64,000 nt of DNA from the NCBI RefSeq assembly GCF_022568815.1, contig NZ_JAKZHX010000001.1:248001-312000 (forward strand), in the 5' to 3' direction. Source of the DNA: Undibacterium paludis. Its GTDB lineage: Bacteria > Pseudomonadota > Gammaproteobacteria > Burkholderiales > Burkholderiaceae_D. The position numbers and the translations under genes were made by a program. Below, in pieces: positions 44,760 through 54,669 of this stretch (position 1 is its first letter; every line of letters starts with the position of its first letter). Under the pieces are notes generated by a model. It was not told the DNA's origin. It was given only the letters and a program-made list of their open reading frames with translations, and ran no database searches.

Positions 44760-46061
44760 TTACATTTCAGATTTGGGATGTATCCTGACCAGAATGATGC
44801 GGGGGCCATTCATTTTCTTGACAACAGCATCAAATCGCTCGAATTCGACTTTTTGCCCCTCCACTGGCAAATCACCAAGTTTATGCATGATCAGGCCACC
44901 GATGGACTCGACTTCATCGCTGTCCAGGTCAAAACCCAGCGCACTGCCCAGTGTGAACAGTGGCAGACTGCCCTTGCCTATCAGGGTGCCGTCGTCCAGC
45001 AGGGTCCAGTCATTTTCATTCTGACGGAATTCATCACGTATCTGGCCCACCAGTGCACTGAGCAGATTGTCCAGTGTCAAAAAGCCGACCGGCTTGCTGC
45101 CACGATGGCCAACGATGGCAAAATGTGGCGCGCCCTTGCGGAAGCGACGGAACAATTCCAGCGCCGGCATGGTGGGCGGTACAAATTCAACCTGGCGCAG
45201 ATGCTTGCTCAGGTCATCGAGCGGCTTGCCCGCCTGTTGCGCCAGGAACAGGTCTTTCAGGTGCAACATGCCCAGTACTGTTTCGTCGTCATCATCAAAG
45301 TAAGGATAGCGGCTGAAACGGTTGCGGCTTGCCGTTTCCATGTTTTCTTCCAGGCTGGCATTCTTGTACATGGCGACGACCTCGTTAATAGGGCGCATCA
45401 GGTCAGAAATTTCCAGCCCCCCAAAATCGAGCACCTGGGCCATGATGCTCCATTCATCACGGGTTTCTTTCTTGCCGCCGTGGCTGCCACGCAAAATCAG
45501 CTTGAGCTCTTCCGGCGAATAGTGGGCATCACCGCCATGTTCAGCACTCAGGCCCACCCATTTCAAGACCTTGTTGGAACTGAAATTCAGTGTCCAGATA
45601 GCAGGATACATGGACCAGTAAAACGCATACAGGGCTGGTGCTGTCCACAGTGACACACGCTCAGGCATGCGTATTGCCATCGATTTTGGCGCCAGTTCAC
45701 CCACCACGATGTGCAGGAAGGAAATAACAAAAAAGGCGAAGAAGAAAGAAATGCCGTGTATCAACTCCTCTGAATGCACACCAACGAGCACAAACAGCGG
45801 GTGCAACAGGCGTGCAAAGGCGGGCTCACCTATCCAGCCCAGGCCCAGCGACGCCAGGGTAATGCCAAGCTGGCAAGCGGACAGATACGTGTCCAGGTGT
45901 TGATGCACCGTGAATAGCAGGCGGCCTCGCAAACCTGACGTCTTCGCAATACTGCGCACCCTGGTCTGACGCAACTTGACCAGACCAAATTCTGCTGCAA
46001 CGAAAAAGCCGTTTAACAAGACCAATAACAGGGCAGCAAGCACCAACAATAGATTTTCCAA
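44760..46061 (-). CDS. CNNM/CorC-type hemolysin-family membrane protein
   Basis: A 433-residue protein with an N-terminal DUF21/CNNM membrane domain of about four helices, a tandem CBS pair in the middle (ISDLMRPINEVVAM..., VGFLTLDNLLSALVG) and a C-terminal CorC_HlyC domain. These proteins are linked to magnesium or cobalt efflux and ion homeostasis. The start is a TTG at 46061 preceded by AAGG, and no ATG is suitably placed. It is divergent from the gcr gene. Confidence 0.9.
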   Translation of the reverse strand: MENLLLVLAALLLVLLNGFFVAAEFGLVKLRQTRVRSIAKTSGLRGRLLFTVHQHLDTYLSACQLGITLASLGLGWIGEPAFARLLHPLFVLVGVHSEELIHGISFFFAFFVISFLHIVVGELAPKSMAIRMPERVSLWTAPALYAFYWSMYPAIWTLNFSSNKVLKWVGLSAEHGGDAHYSPEELKLILRGSHGGKKETRDEWSIMAQVLDFGGLEISDLMRPINEVVAMYKNASLEENMETASRNRFSRYPYFDDDDETVLGMLHLKDLFLAQQAGKPLDDLSKHLRQVEFVPPTMPALELFRRFRKGAPHFAIVGHRGSKPVGFLTLDNLLSALVGQIRDEFRQNENDWTLLDDGTLIGKGSLPLFTLGSALGFDLDSDEVESIGGLIMHKLGDLPVEGQKVEFERFDAVVKKMNGPRIILVRIHPKSEM

Positions 46062-46267
46062 CGTTCAACCTTTTTATGGACAAGCTGACACTTTAGACTA
46101 AATTGCCTCTTTTTGCATGGCAATACCATGGAATACCGTTGTTTCGCCCTTTAAATTCCGCGACTTCGCCCTATCTATACCTGATCATGACAAATTAGCC
46201 AAATAACAAATGCTTGTATTACGATTACGTTAAAAGCTGATGTTCATGGCATTTCGAGGAGAGAGGT

Positions 46268-48289
46268 TTGAGCTTGGACAGTGTTTTAGCGGAAATTGAA
46301 ATCCGCCTTGGCGAATTCCCTGCACTCAGCGATATCGTGCACCTGCGCAAACTGGTCGCAGAAATACGTCCGTCCCGCCCACAAGACAGCGAGCGGGCCA
46401 CCGACAATCTGCGTGCTTTATGCTTCATCCTGCAAAATCAGCCCGCCAGACGCCGTGCATTGCGCCAGTACCTGATACAGGTCATCAGCACGCGCAAGCT
46501 GGTCCATTTGTTCACCGACACAGGCATTACCCAGAATAGCGGCTTCTGGGCCGCCGCCAGCGAACGGCTGATGAACAAATTGCTGCCACCACTAGTCAAT
46601 GATGCCTATATCAAGGACGTGTTCGGCCAAATTTTTGACCGGCCGACTGACCACATCTGGATTGACGGCGTCAATGATCAGGCCTGGTCAGATCTGCTCA
46701 ATGCCATTGGTTTCCGTACTCCTTCAGCACGCATTGTCTATGCCGGCCTGACAAGTGAAATACTGAGCGCAGTGCAAGTCTTGTCCTACCGCGTCACCAC
46801 CATAGGTCTGGAAGCCGAACTGGTACGCAATTATCCTGACATAGAAAAATTCGAATCCCCCTTCCTGCGGCAAAATGATGCCATCAATGACTATGTAGTG
46901 TGCTACAGCACCTGGCTGATCAATAGAAAGCATACGCGTGAAGACGGCAAGCACATAGAGGTATTGTTGACGCAATGCGAAGAAATTGGCAACCGCATAC
47001 GCAAGACCGCTTCGCTGCAAGGTGTATCAGTCAGTCTGACACGGCTTTTGCTGCAACTGACGCAAAGCATCACACGGCTGCGTCAGTTGCTTGATTTGCT
47101 TGACAGTCGCAGTGCACAAACAGCGGCGGACATGGGGATACGCCTGTTCAAGGAACTGAGCATAGAAGACCAGCAGCGTCGCAGCCTGCGCCATTTGATA
47201 CGTAGTAATACAGAACTCCTGTCCCTGCAAGTGACCGAGCGCGCCAGTAAAAGTGGCGAACATTACGTCACCAATAACCGTACCGAATGGTTCGAGATGC
47301 TGCGCTCTGCCCTGGGAGCAGGTTTCATCGTCGGCTTCATGGCGATGATCAAGATATTGTTTGGCAGCCTGGCATTGGCGCCATTCGGCTACGCCTTGTT
47401 ATACAGCCTGAACTATTCATCAGGCTTCATGCTCATCCATGTGCTGCACTTTACCGTAGCCACCAAGCAGCCAGCCATGACTGCTGCTTTGTTGGCGCAC
47501 GCCATCGACGGTGGCAAGCAAAAACTCGATGAACTGGTCGAATTGATCATCCGTGTATTGCGTTCGCAATTCATCGCCATCGTCGGCAATATTGCACTGG
47601 CAATGCCAACTGCCTATGCCATCGCCTGGGTCTGGGTGTTGAGCACAGGTCACCATCTGGTTTCCCCCGAAAAAGCCCGGCATCTCCTGCATGACATCGA
47701 CCCGTTGACCAGCCTGGCGCTGCCACACGCAGCCATTGCCGGCGTCTGCCTGTTCCTGTCCGGCCTGATTTCAGGCTACTACGACAACAAGGCCAGTTAC
47801 AGCAACATCCCGGAACGTCTGCGCCAATTGCGCTGGCTGAAAACCATACTGGGCGAAATGCGTCTGCAACGTGTCACCACTTACATAGGTAACAATCTTG
47901 GGGCTTTGGCTGGTAATTTCTTCTTTGGCATCATGCTTGGCACCATAGGTCAGCTGGGCAGTTTCTTTGGATTACCTATCGATATACGTCACATTACTTT
48001 TTCCAGTGCTAATTTTGCGTTTGCCCTGGTCGGGCTGGATCATCAGATGAGCTGGCAAATGGCCGCGTATTTCATCTTTGGCGTCCTCAGCATAGGCATG
48101 GTCAATCTTGGTGTCAGTTTCAGCCTGGCCATGCTGGTTGCCTTGCGTTCGCGCCGCGTCAGTTTTGGTCAGGGTGGTTTGCTGACAGTGTTGTTGTGGC
48201 ACCGTTTCTGGGAAAAACCACGCGATTTCTTCCTGCCAGGCAGTGACGGGGCAAAAAATGAACCAGTGATCGACGACAAGCCGCAATAA
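46268..48289 (+). CDS. Gcr-type 'site-specific recombinase' membrane protein
   Basis: A 673-residue protein of the family named site-specific recombinase after Neisseria gcr. No recombinase catalytic motif is visible. The C-terminal half has several membrane helices (WFEMLRSALGAGFIVGFMAMIK, HVLHFTVATKQPAMTAALLA, AAIAGVCLFLSGLISGYYDN). The N-terminal half is helical and soluble. The start is a TTG with a strong GAGGAGAGG before it. The biochemical role is unsettled, and the family name may be misleading. Confidence 0.85.
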   Translation: MSLDSVLAEIEIRLGEFPALSDIVHLRKLVAEIRPSRPQDSERATDNLRALCFILQNQPARRRALRQYLIQVISTRKLVHLFTDTGITQNSGFWAAASERLMNKLLPPLVNDAYIKDVFGQIFDRPTDHIWIDGVNDQAWSDLLNAIGFRTPSARIVYAGLTSEILSAVQVLSYRVTTIGLEAELVRNYPDIEKFESPFLRQNDAINDYVVCYSTWLINRKHTREDGKHIEVLLTQCEEIGNRIRKTASLQGVSVSLTRLLLQLTQSITRLRQLLDLLDSRSAQTAADMGIRLFKELSIEDQQRRSLRHLIRSNTELLSLQVTERASKSGEHYVTNNRTEWFEMLRSALGAGFIVGFMAMIKILFGSLALAPFGYALLYSLNYSSGFMLIHVLHFTVATKQPAMTAALLAHAIDGGKQKLDELVELIIRVLRSQFIAIVGNIALAMPTAYAIAWVWVLSTGHHLVSPEKARHLLHDIDPLTSLALPHAAIAGVCLFLSGLISGYYDNKASYSNIPERLRQLRWLKTILGEMRLQRVTTYIGNNLGALAGNFFFGIMLGTIGQLGSFFGLPIDIRHITFSSANFAFALVGLDHQMSWQMAAYFIFGVLSIGMVNLGVSFSLAMLVALRSRRVSFGQGGLLTVLLWHRFWEKPRDFFLPGSDGAKNEPVIDDKPQ

Positions 48290-48313
48290 ATCATCAGACA
48301 GCAACATGCAGTG

Positions 48314-48342
48314 CCTGTCAGTCAACCAAATTGACTGACAGG
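48314..48342 (+). terminator. 12-bp stem-loop after the gcr gene
   Basis: Perfect arms CCTGTCAGTCAA (48314-48325) and TTGACTGACAGG (48331-48342) with a CCAAA loop, 25 bp after the gcr stop. The stem is stable but only a weak T tract follows, so termination may be partial. It lies upstream of the TPR gene. Confidence 0.55.
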
Positions 48343-48380
48343 TCGTTATAGGTAATCGTAACAACCAGACCAAGGCAGCC

Positions 48381-49361
48381 ATGAAACTTTCACCAGCACT
48401 GATAGCCAGTTCCTTCGCTCTGTTACTTACCCAGACTGCCGGCGCCCATGAGTATGATGCCTTGATGAAGGCAAAAAAGTATGCCGAAGCAGAAAAGGCT
48501 GCCACGGCCAAATTAAGCAGTGACGCCAACAATATGGATGCATTGCTGGTCAAGGCAGAACTGATACTGGCAGAGGGCAAGACCGATAAACTTGACGACG
48601 CCGCCAAATATGCAGAGCAATGTATTGCGGCTCACCCACAAAGCTCCGAATGCCATGAAATGCTGGGCAATGTGCTGGGTAGCAAAGCAACTTCAGGCGG
48701 TATGCTGGCAGCCATGTCCTATGCTGGGAAAATTCGCGATGCCTTTCTCAAGGCGGTGGAACTTGACCCCAAAAATTACAGCGCACGCAGCTCTTTATTG
48801 CAGTATTACCTGATGGCACCCGCGATTGCCGGTGGCGGCAAAAGCAAGGCCCAAAACCTGGTCATAGAAACGGCCAAGATCAATGCTGCCGCCGGCAGTT
48901 TATTGCAGGCCAGCCTGGATTTGTCTGATGACAAATTTTCCAGCGCAGAGACTGCCGCCCTGAGCGCCATACCGGGCAGCAACGAAACCCTGGGCAAGAT
49001 GCAGCGCAACACGCTGTACGGTATCGGTGCAAAATATGTACAACAGAAGAAATTCAGCGATGCAGAGCGGGTCTTTGGAGAACTACAACAACGCTTCCCT
49101 GACAAAAACCTTGGTGCTTTCGGCATGGGACGTTCCTTGCAGGAACAGGGCAAGCATAAAGAAGCCATTGCCTGGTATGAAAAAGCCCAGACCCTGGACA
49201 GCAGTGCCGGTGTCTTTTATCGCCTGGCCCAGTGCCAGCAAGCCGTCAATGACAAGAACAAGGCTATCAGCAATTTTGAAAAGGCCTTGAGCTACAAGCC
49301 CGGTCTCAGCAAAAAATTGCGCGACGATGCAGAAGACCAGTTGAAAGCACTCAAGGCCTGA
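48381..49361 (+). CDS. Secreted TPR-repeat protein
   Basis: A 326-residue protein with a signal peptide ending near TAGAHE and at least four tetratricopeptide-like helical pairs (YAEAEKAATAKLSSDANNMD, CIAAHPQSSECHEMLGNVLG, FSDAERVFGELQQRFPDKN, AIAWYEKAQTLDSSAG). It is probably a periplasmic protein-binding scaffold. Partners are unknown. A hairpin separates it from the gcr gene upstream. Confidence 0.85.
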   Translation: MKLSPALIASSFALLLTQTAGAHEYDALMKAKKYAEAEKAATAKLSSDANNMDALLVKAELILAEGKTDKLDDAAKYAEQCIAAHPQSSECHEMLGNVLGSKATSGGMLAAMSYAGKIRDAFLKAVELDPKNYSARSSLLQYYLMAPAIAGGGKSKAQNLVIETAKINAAAGSLLQASLDLSDDKFSSAETAALSAIPGSNETLGKMQRNTLYGIGAKYVQQKKFSDAERVFGELQQRFPDKNLGAFGMGRSLQEQGKHKEAIAWYEKAQTLDSSAGVFYRLAQCQQAVNDKNKAISNFEKALSYKPGLSKKLRDDAEDQLKALKA

Positions 49362-49475
49362 TCAAGTCAGATACTGACATCATTAACGATATAGTCATGT
49401 ACTTATCTGCAACCCGGCTGCATCACCAAACAACGGCATCGGGCAAGCACATTTGACGCAAGTCAACGAAAGCAG

Positions 49476-49508
49476 GAATGGTGGGCCAGCGGGCCTTTCC
49501 CACCATTC
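49476..49508. terminator. Hairpin between TPR and YitT-like genes
   Basis: Perfect 10-bp arms GAATGGTGGG (49476-49485) and CCCACCATTC (49499-49508) with a 13-nt loop. It lies 115 bp after the TPR stop and 45 bp before the YitT-like start. It may act as a terminator or leader structure. No T run follows. Confidence 0.4.
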
Positions 49509-49553
49509 ACTGCGGCGTACAATGGCAATTGATACCCATTCCGCCACGCCGCT

Positions 49554-50186
49554 ATGAAAACCGCCAGCTCCACATCAAAACGTTTTGTCCCGCACACGCT
49601 GCTGGAAGATGTGCTGGCGATTATTACCGGCAGCCTGCTGGTATCGCTTGGTGTCGCCCTGTTCAATCAGGCTGGCTTGCTGACTGGTGGTACAGCCGGA
49701 CTGGCTTTCCTGCTGCATTACAGTACGGGCTGGTCATTCGGCCTGATTTTCTTCCTGATCAATTTGCCGTTTTACTGGCTGGCCTGGAAACGCATGGGCT
49801 GGCGTTTTACACTCAAGACATTTTGCGCTGTCGGCCTGGTATCGGTATTTTCCAGCCTGCACCCCAGACTGATACACCTGACCGACATGACAGCGCTGAC
49901 ACCCTTCTACGTTGCACTGACAGGTGGCCTGATGATGGGTGTCGGCTTCATCGTATTATTTCGTCATCAGGCCAGCCTTGGCGGCATCAACATCCTGGCC
50001 CTTTACCTGCAAGACCAGCGCGGCATACGTGCTGGCAAGCTGCAAATGGGCGTGGACTTTGCCATCGTACTTGCATCCCTGGCCGTGGTTACACCGGTGG
50101 CCCTGCTGGCTTCAGTCATTGGCGCTTTTGCCTTGAACCTGGCGATCAGCCTGAATCACAGACCGGGCCGCTATATGGCGATGTGA
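49554..50186 (+). CDS. YitT-family membrane protein
   Basis: A 210-residue protein with five predicted helices and the YitT-family pattern (LEDVLAIITGSLLVSLGVALFNQAG, LTGGTAGLAFLLHYSTG, SLGGINILALYLQD). Function in this family is unknown. It is the upstream neighbour of frmA but separated by 83 bp with its own regulatory hairpin. Confidence 0.85.
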   Translation: MKTASSTSKRFVPHTLLEDVLAIITGSLLVSLGVALFNQAGLLTGGTAGLAFLLHYSTGWSFGLIFFLINLPFYWLAWKRMGWRFTLKTFCAVGLVSVFSSLHPRLIHLTDMTALTPFYVALTGGLMMGVGFIVLFRHQASLGGINILALYLQDQRGIRAGKLQMGVDFAIVLASLAVVTPVALLASVIGAFALNLAISLNHRPGRYMAM

Positions 50187-50230
50187 GGACAATGTGAGGG
50201 CGATGTGAGGATCGCCACAAATTGGTATCA

Positions 50231-50264
50231 TCCTTTACAATGCATCTATTCACTTTGTAAAGGA
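50231..50264 (+). promoter_or_regulatory. Hairpin covering frmA ribosome-binding site
   Basis: Perfect 10-bp arms TCCTTTACAA (50231-50240) and TTGTAAAGGA (50255-50264) with a 14-nt loop. The right arm contains AAAGGA, the Shine-Dalgarno site of frmA, five bases before its ATG. The fold would hide the site. As DNA the same symmetry could be an operator. Confidence 0.65.
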
Positions 50265-50269
50265 CATCC

Positions 50270-51376
50270 ATGAAAACCAAAGCCGCAATCGCCTGGAAAG
50301 CCGGCGCACCACTGACGATAGAAGAAGTTGACCTGCAAGGCCCGCAAGCCGGTGAAGTGCTGATCGAAGTCAAGGCGACCGGCATCTGTCATACCGATTA
50401 TTACACCCTCTCCGGCGCTGACCCTGAAGGCCTGTTCCCGGCCATTCTCGGCCATGAAGGTGCGGGCGTCATCGTCGATACCGGCCCTGGCGTCAACAGC
50501 CTGCGCAAGGGTGATCATGTGATACCGCTGTACACGCCAGAATGCCGCCAGTGCAAATTCTGCCTGTCGCGCAAGACCAACCTGTGCCAGGCGATACGCT
50601 CCACGCAGGGGCGCGGCTTGATGCCGGATGCGACATCACGCTTCTCGCTGGATGGTAAGCCGCTGTTCCATTACATGGGCACATCGACTTTTTCCAATTA
50701 CATTGTGGTGCCCGAGATTGCTGTCGCGAAAGTACGTGAAGATGCGCCCTTCGACAAGATCTGCTACATCGGTTGCGGCGTCACCACCGGCGTCGGCGCC
50801 GTCGTTTTCACCGCCAAGGTAGAAGCCGGCGCCAATGTCGTCGTGTTTGGTCTGGGTGGCATAGGTCTCAACGTCATACAGGCCGCCAAAATGGTCGGAG
50901 CTGACAAAATCATCGGTGTCGACCTCAACCCTGCCCGCGAAAGCATGGCGCGCCAATTTGGCATGACCCATTTCATCAACCCGACGCAGGTAGAAAACGT
51001 CGTCGACCACATCATCCAGCTGACTGACGGCGGTGCAGATTATTCGTTTGAATGCATAGGCAATACCAAGGTCATGCGCCAGGCACTGGAATGCTGCCAC
51101 AAGGGCTGGGGCAAATCCATCATCATCGGCGTTGCAGAAGCCGGCGCAGAAATCTCCACCCGCCCCTTCCAGCTGGTCACTGGCCGCGAATGGAAAGGCT
51201 CAGCCTTTGGCGGCGCCCGTGGCCGTACCGACGTGCCCAAGATTGTTGACTGGTATATGGAAGGCAAGATCAACATCGATGACCTCATCACCCATCGACT
51301 GCCACTTGAACGCATCAACGAAGGTTTTGATCTGATGAAGAGCGGCGAATCAATACGCTCTGTGGTGCTGTACTGA
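50270..51376 (+). CDS. frmA: S-(hydroxymethyl)glutathione dehydrogenase
   Basis: A 368-residue class III zinc alcohol dehydrogenase, the usual length. It oxidises S-hydroxymethylglutathione, formed from formaldehyde and glutathione, with NAD. Zinc ligands appear in ATGICHTDYYTLSG, GHEGAG and the four-Cys structural site CRQCKFCLSRKTNLC. The nucleotide motif is VFGLGGIGLNVIQ. It overlaps the next gene by one base. No frmR regulator gene lies upstream. Confidence 0.96.
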   Translation: MKTKAAIAWKAGAPLTIEEVDLQGPQAGEVLIEVKATGICHTDYYTLSGADPEGLFPAILGHEGAGVIVDTGPGVNSLRKGDHVIPLYTPECRQCKFCLSRKTNLCQAIRSTQGRGLMPDATSRFSLDGKPLFHYMGTSTFSNYIVVPEIAVAKVREDAPFDKICYIGCGVTTGVGAVVFTAKVEAGANVVVFGLGGIGLNVIQAAKMVGADKIIGVDLNPARESMARQFGMTHFINPTQVENVVDHIIQLTDGGADYSFECIGNTKVMRQALECCHKGWGKSIIIGVAEAGAEISTRPFQLVTGREWKGSAFGGARGRTDVPKIVDWYMEGKINIDDLITHRLPLERINEGFDLMKSGESIRSVVLY

Positions 51377-52254
51377 TGTCTTCTTCTTGCATTTTGCCTC
51401 AGGACATTACCCTGCTGAGCCAGCACGCCTGCCATGGCGGCGTGCAGCGCTTTTATCAGCATGAATCTGCCGAGATCGGCCTGCCCATGCGGTTTTCAGT
51501 CTACCTGCCACCACAGGCGCTGGCTGGAGAAACATGCCCAGCCATTGTTTACCTGGCTGGCCTGACCTGCACTGAAGAAACCTTCATGATCAAGGCGGGT
51601 GCGCAAGCTATTGCTGCACGCGAAGGCATCATCCTCATCGCACCAGATACCAGCCCACGCAATGCGAATATACCCGGCGACAGCGATAACTGGGATTTTG
51701 GTGTGGCTGCCGGTTTTTACCTGGATGCTACGCAAGCACCCTGGAGCAAGCACTACCGCATGCACAGCTACATCGTCGCAGAACTGCTGCCCATGTTGCT
51801 GGCCAACCTGCCCATGGACAAGTCCCGCGTCGGCATCATGGGGCACTCCATGGGTGGTCATGGTGCGTTGGTGCTGGCCTTGCGTCATCCAGAGCTGTTC
51901 AGCAGCGTCTCCGCCTTCGCCCCGATTGCCGCACCCAGCCAGTGCCCATGGGGCCAGAAAGCCTTCACCGGCTACCTGGGCACAGACCAAAACAACTGGG
52001 CTGAGTATGACGCAACAACGCTGATGCAAAACCAGAGCCAGCCACCTTTCCCCAATGGCATCTTGATCGATCAGGGACTGGCCGACAAATTCCTGGTTGA
52101 ACAGCTCCATCCCGAAGCCTTCAAGACAGCCTGCGCCAGTGTTCAACAGCCGCTGACACTGCGCTACCATGAAGGCTATGACCATGGTTATTACTTCATC
52201 AATACCTTCATTGAAGATCATTTGATGCATCTTAAGAGAGGATTGTCTAAGTAA
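51376..52254 (+). CDS. fghA: S-formylglutathione hydrolase
   Basis: A 292-residue esterase-D-type serine hydrolase that splits S-formylglutathione into formate and glutathione. The nucleophile lies in GHSMGGHGAL. The family segments VYLAGLTCTEETFMIKAGAQ, APDTSPRN and the HEGYDHGYYFI His are all present. ATG at 51376 shares one base with the frmA stop (TGATG), so the two are translated together. Confidence 0.96.
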   Translation: MSSSCILPQDITLLSQHACHGGVQRFYQHESAEIGLPMRFSVYLPPQALAGETCPAIVYLAGLTCTEETFMIKAGAQAIAAREGIILIAPDTSPRNANIPGDSDNWDFGVAAGFYLDATQAPWSKHYRMHSYIVAELLPMLLANLPMDKSRVGIMGHSMGGHGALVLALRHPELFSSVSAFAPIAAPSQCPWGQKAFTGYLGTDQNNWAEYDATTLMQNQSQPPFPNGILIDQGLADKFLVEQLHPEAFKTACASVQQPLTLRYHEGYDHGYYFINTFIEDHLMHLKRGLSK

Positions 52255-52309
52255 TCGAAAATTTGCGGTAACCTCACAAGGATAGAACCCAGTAACGCAG
52301 AACCAGGCC

Positions 52310-53203
52310 ATGACACTGAGAATTTTCAAACAAATATTTTTAGCAAGCCTAACAATGGTTTGCATGTCTATGACATATGCCGGTGCCCCCAGTGATCCCA
52401 GCTCAGGGAAATTAGTGCTATTCCCTGGGCAACTACCGAGCACAAATTATGGCGGCACTGGCAATATCAGTGCATTTACAGGCTGGAACATCCCCGGTAA
52501 ACACTTTAAGTCTGGTGACGGATGGTGGGTTCTTGCCTGCAAAGATATCTGTCAGCTCAGTCCGGCAACAATGAGTGTCAAACAAAGTAAACATCCGGAT
52601 TATGATGGTCCGCCTATACCTAGTCAGTTAATGAAATGGTCTCCAATGCCATTTCAAATAGATGATGAAAAGCGTTATCACATCGAACGTACTCGCGAGC
52701 CTTCCGATCCCTTTCTTCTGGCCATGCTTAAACCCATCGGCAGCTTGGCAGATAACCTACATTTTTCACCCGGGCCTGTAACTACCTGGTGGCATCAGGG
52801 CATGGAAAAAGGTCCAAAGTCAAACAAGGATTTTTCAGACACGACCATAGAAATTGGTCAAGGAAAACAAGCGCATTTATTGCAGCGACTTGTCACGCTT
52901 CCCAAAAAGCCTGACGAAAGTGAAGCGCAAAAGCAACTGATCATAGAGCTTCAAATTGATGGTACCCGTCAATCCCTGGGTGAGTTTGTATTTCATATGG
53001 GCATTACAGAGCGTATCAATCCCAGGTCTTTCCTGATGTGGATAGGTGATATTGATGGGGATGGCAAAGTTGATCTACTTATTAATCCAACGGCCTATTT
53101 TTGGAATACAAGCATGTACCTTTCATCATTGGCAAAAAATGGTCAACTAGTGGGCAATGCAGGCAACTTCTACTTTTCCCCTCCAGATTCTCCAGGCTGC
53201 TGA
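52310..53203 (+). CDS. Secreted protein with DxDxDG calcium-type motif
   Basis: A 297-residue protein with a signal peptide (RIFKQIFLASLTMVCMSMTYAGA). I do not recognise the family. Near residue 245, WIGDIDGDGKVDLLINP is a classic FG-GAP/dockerin-like calcium loop. Four Cys residues allow disulfides. Its base composition is more AT-rich than frmA-fghA, hinting at a different origin. It follows fghA by 55 bp. Confidence 0.65.
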   Translation: MTLRIFKQIFLASLTMVCMSMTYAGAPSDPSSGKLVLFPGQLPSTNYGGTGNISAFTGWNIPGKHFKSGDGWWVLACKDICQLSPATMSVKQSKHPDYDGPPIPSQLMKWSPMPFQIDDEKRYHIERTREPSDPFLLAMLKPIGSLADNLHFSPGPVTTWWHQGMEKGPKSNKDFSDTTIEIGQGKQAHLLQRLVTLPKKPDESEAQKQLIIELQIDGTRQSLGEFVFHMGITERINPRSFLMWIGDIDGDGKVDLLINPTAYFWNTSMYLSSLAKNGQLVGNAGNFYFSPPDSPGC

Positions 53204-53471
53204 GTCTAGAACTCATTTGAAAATCAGTTTGATGCTAGTGGACTGTAACAGTGAAAAGCGAAGTGCCTGCCACAATCTGGCACCCTGCGATGGTAGATAC
53301 CTAATATCATCAAAAAAATCATGCACCAATCTGGAACAAGCACTCTATTTCTGCACCATTCCCGTTATATAGTCATTATTCTTGTGTAAAATTGAGCGAC
53401 GTAGTCGCGTATTGACTGTTTTTTTGCAGCTGTTGCGCGCCATCCAGAACCACATAACGAGAAAGCAAGAG

Positions 53472-54596
53472 ATGAACAAAGTAGTCATCAGCGGCACCGG
53501 CCTGTACACTCCCACCCAGTCGATTTCCAACGAAGAACTGATCGCCAGCTTCAACGCTTATGTGCAAAAATATAATGACCAGAACGCCGCCGCCATCGCC
53601 GCCGGTGAACTGGTCGCACTGGAAGAGTCCAGCGTAGGCTTCATCGAAAAAGCCTCAGGCATCAAATCCCGCTTTGTCATGAACAAAGAAGGTGTTCTTG
53701 ACATCAACCGCATGGTGCCAAACATCCCTGAACGCAGTGACGACGAACCATCCATCATGTGCGACATGGCCGTGGCAGCAGCAAAGCAGGCGCTGGAACG
53801 CGCAGGCCGCAGCGCCGCCGACATCGATGCCGTCATCTGTGCAGCCAGCAACATGCAGCGCGGCTACCCTGCCATGGCAGTGGAAATACAAAACGCCCTG
53901 GGCATAGACGGCTACGGCTATGACATCAACGTCGCCTGCTCATCTGCCACCTTCGGCATACAGGCTGCCGTCACCGCAATACAAAGCGGCCAGGCCCGCG
54001 CCGTGCTGGTCGTCAACCCGGAAATCACCAGCGGCCACCTCAACTGGCGCGACCGCGACAGCCACTTCATCTTTGGCGACGCCTGCACCGCCATCATCAT
54101 AGAACGCGCTGACCTCGCCACATCGAAGCACCAGTTTGAAATTGTCGGCATGAAGCTGAAGACCCAGTTCTCCAACAACATCCGCAACAACTTCGGCTTT
54201 TTGAACCGCGCCGATGAAAGCGGCATAGGCAAACCAGACAAACTGTTCCGCCAGCAGGGCCGCAAAGTCTTCAAGGAAGTCTGCCCCATGGCCGCCGCCA
54301 CCATCACCGCCACGACAGAAGCATCCGGCGTCGCCATCGCCGACGTCAAACGCTTCTGGCTGCACCAGGCCAACCTCAACATGAACCTGTTGATCGCCCG
54401 CACCATACTCGGCCGCGACGCCACAGCAGAAGAATCCCCCACCATCCTCGACACCTACGCCAACACCTCATCCGCAGGCTCCATCATCGCCTTCCACAAA
54501 TACCAGGACGACCTGCCAACAGGCGCCATTGGCGTGATCTGCTCATTTGGGGCCGGGTATTCGATAGGGTGTGTGGTGGTGAAGAAGTTGGGGTGA
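53472..54596 (+). CDS. Beta-ketoacyl-ACP synthase III-like enzyme
   Basis: A 374-residue thiolase-fold condensing enzyme. The catalytic Cys is in [15 protein letters not shown], the His in [11 protein letters not shown], and the Asn in [11 protein letters not shown]. It is longer than typical FabH (about 320), matching a distinct FabH-like branch found in Burkholderiales and pseudomonads. The start at 53472 ([10 protein letters not shown]) follows a GAAAGCAAGAG ribosome site. It could prime fatty acids or make a secondary metabolite. A strong terminator follows. Confidence 0.85.
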   Translation: MNKVVISGTGLYTPTQSISNEELIASFNAYVQKYNDQNAAAIAAGELVALEESSVGFIEKASGIKSRFVMNKEGVLDINRMVPNIPERSDDEPSIMCDMAVAAAKQALERAGRSAADIDAVICAASNMQRGYPAMAVEIQNALGIDGYGYDINVACSSATFGIQAAVTAIQSGQARAVLVVNPEITSGHLNWRDRDSHFIFGDACTAIIIERADLATSKHQFEIVGMKLKTQFSNNIRNNFGFLNRADESGIGKPDKLFRQQGRKVFKEVCPMAAATITATTEASGVAIADVKRFWLHQANLNMNLLIARTILGRDATAEESPTILDTYANTSSAGSIIAFHKYQDDLPTGAIGVICSFGAGYSIGCVVVKKLG

Positions 54597-54630
54597 ACAC
54601 CTTCACTTTCCGGTAAGCAAGGAAAAACAG

Positions 54631-54669
54631 AAAAAGCAAAAGGCCGCATATAGCGGCCTTTTGCTTTTT
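54631..54669 (+). terminator. Strong intrinsic terminator of KAS III gene
   Basis: A 17-bp perfect stem (54631-54647 with 54653-54669) around a five-base loop. The stem includes GGCCGC and its complement, then AAAAAGC with GCTTTTT, so the T tract is part of the right arm. It lies 35 bp after the KAS III stop and works in either direction. Confidence 0.92.

Noticed and set aside
46268..48289. True site-specific recombinase and linked mobile element
   Set aside because: No tyrosine or serine recombinase motifs, attachment sites or terminal repeats are seen. The name is inherited from Neisseria gcr, and the protein looks like a membrane protein.
51496..52443. Long minus-strand open frame opposite fghA
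   Set aside because: It is antisense to a clear S-formylglutathione hydrolase and shows no family features.
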